A stretch of DNA of 54,180 bases from JACNIZ01 sp964344765 (GTDB taxonomy: Bacteria > Planctomycetota > UBA1135): assembly GCA_964344765.1 (NCBI GenBank), contig CAYFOM010000033.1, forward strand, positions 1-54,180, given 5' to 3'. The stretch's first letter is position 1, and the number at the start of each line of letters is the position of its first letter. A program made the translations under genes and the position numbers. Of this stretch, positions 54,131 to 54,180 are shown piece after piece. Below the pieces are notes generated by a model. That model made no database searches and was not told where the DNA came from. It was given only the letters and a program-made list of their open reading frames with translations.

Positions 54131-54180
54131 TCTGCACCCCGTAGCCGGGCCAGTTCGAATTGCGCATATTCAGTCTAGTT
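54127..54180. repeat. Right arm of 54-bp terminal inverted repeat
   Basis: Exact reverse complement of bases 2-55. It truncates the gene ending at 54130 at its fourth base. Confidence 0.9.

Noticed and set aside
1..54180. Circular contig
   Set aside because: End sequences are inverted, not direct, repeats, so the ends cannot be joined head to tail.
1..54180. CRISPR arrays, tRNA or rRNA genes, insertion sequences, prophage
   Set aside because: No regularly spaced repeats, cloverleaf-like sequences, transposase or phage structural genes were seen by reading.

Overview
The window is a densely coded stretch of bacterial chromosome of medium-to-high GC. I count 44 protein genes, no rRNA, tRNA or CRISPR array, and no gene-free stretch over about 120 bases. 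Neighbouring genes often overlap, including at convergent 3' ends. The gene content suggests a Planctomycetota-like aerobic heterotroph, at moderate confidence: large secreted FG-GAP and beta-propeller proteins, a PQQ-type sugar dehydrogenase, a pentaheme cytochrome, hybrid sensor kinases, an unusual ECF-type sigma factor, S46 and S9 peptidases, and a recurring C-terminal module on secreted proteins. The two ends are an exact 54-bp inverted repeat, so the window is probably one whole metagenomic contig that ends in a hairpin-like or mis-joined junction. The last gene is cut at that junction.

Layout. 0-4.9 kb: secreted proteins, an ArsR/SRPBCC/membrane-protein operon with a palindromic operator, and small enzymes. 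4.9-11.1 kb: a DEAD-box RNA helicase, a periplasmic binding protein overlapping a hybrid histidine kinase, and a methyltransferase. 11.1-14.3 kb: a giant FG-GAP protein. 14.4-23.5 kb: a tryptophan catabolic operon (below). 23.5-33 kb: an acyltransferase-like membrane protein, a frameshifted EEP-family hydrolase, YjbQ, an S46 peptidase fused to two SecD-like head domains, a GAF hybrid kinase, VOC and Dus enzymes. 33-36 kb: aconitase and a sigma factor. 36-46 kb: a secreted alpha/beta hydrolase and two paralogous beta-propeller proteins flanking a HEAT-repeat protein. 46-54 kb: prolyl oligopeptidase, amino-acid permease, a DUF4143 ATPase and the pentaheme cytochrome.

Main discovery candidate. 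The operon at 14381-23459 encodes tryptophan 2,3-dioxygenase, an LLM-class flavin monooxygenase, an asparaginase-II homologue, an aldehyde dehydrogenase, a two-subunit LigB-type aminophenol dioxygenase, a RidA-type deaminase and a KynB formamidase. It has no kynurenine 3-monooxygenase, kynureninase, 3-hydroxyanthranilate dioxygenase or ACMS decarboxylase. I infer an undescribed-looking route: kynurenine undergoes Baeyer-Villiger oxidation by the LLM enzyme to the 2-aminophenyl beta-ester of aspartate (or, after O-to-N acyl shift, N4-(2-hydroxyphenyl)asparagine). The asparaginase homologue splits this into aspartate and 2-aminophenol, which then follows the 2-aminophenol meta pathway (dioxygenase, dehydrogenase, deaminase). 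This assigns a step to every catabolic gene in the cluster. An AlbA_2/HATPase gene of different codon character sits between the two dioxygenase subunit genes with its own repeat-type operator.

Expression signals. At least a dozen genes have a TAnnnT -10-like hexamer ending 6-8 bases before the start codon, with no convincing Shine-Dalgarno sequence. Leaderless or near-leaderless transcription therefore looks common here. Two convergent gene pairs end in perfect hairpins whose left arm is formed by the last codons of one gene.
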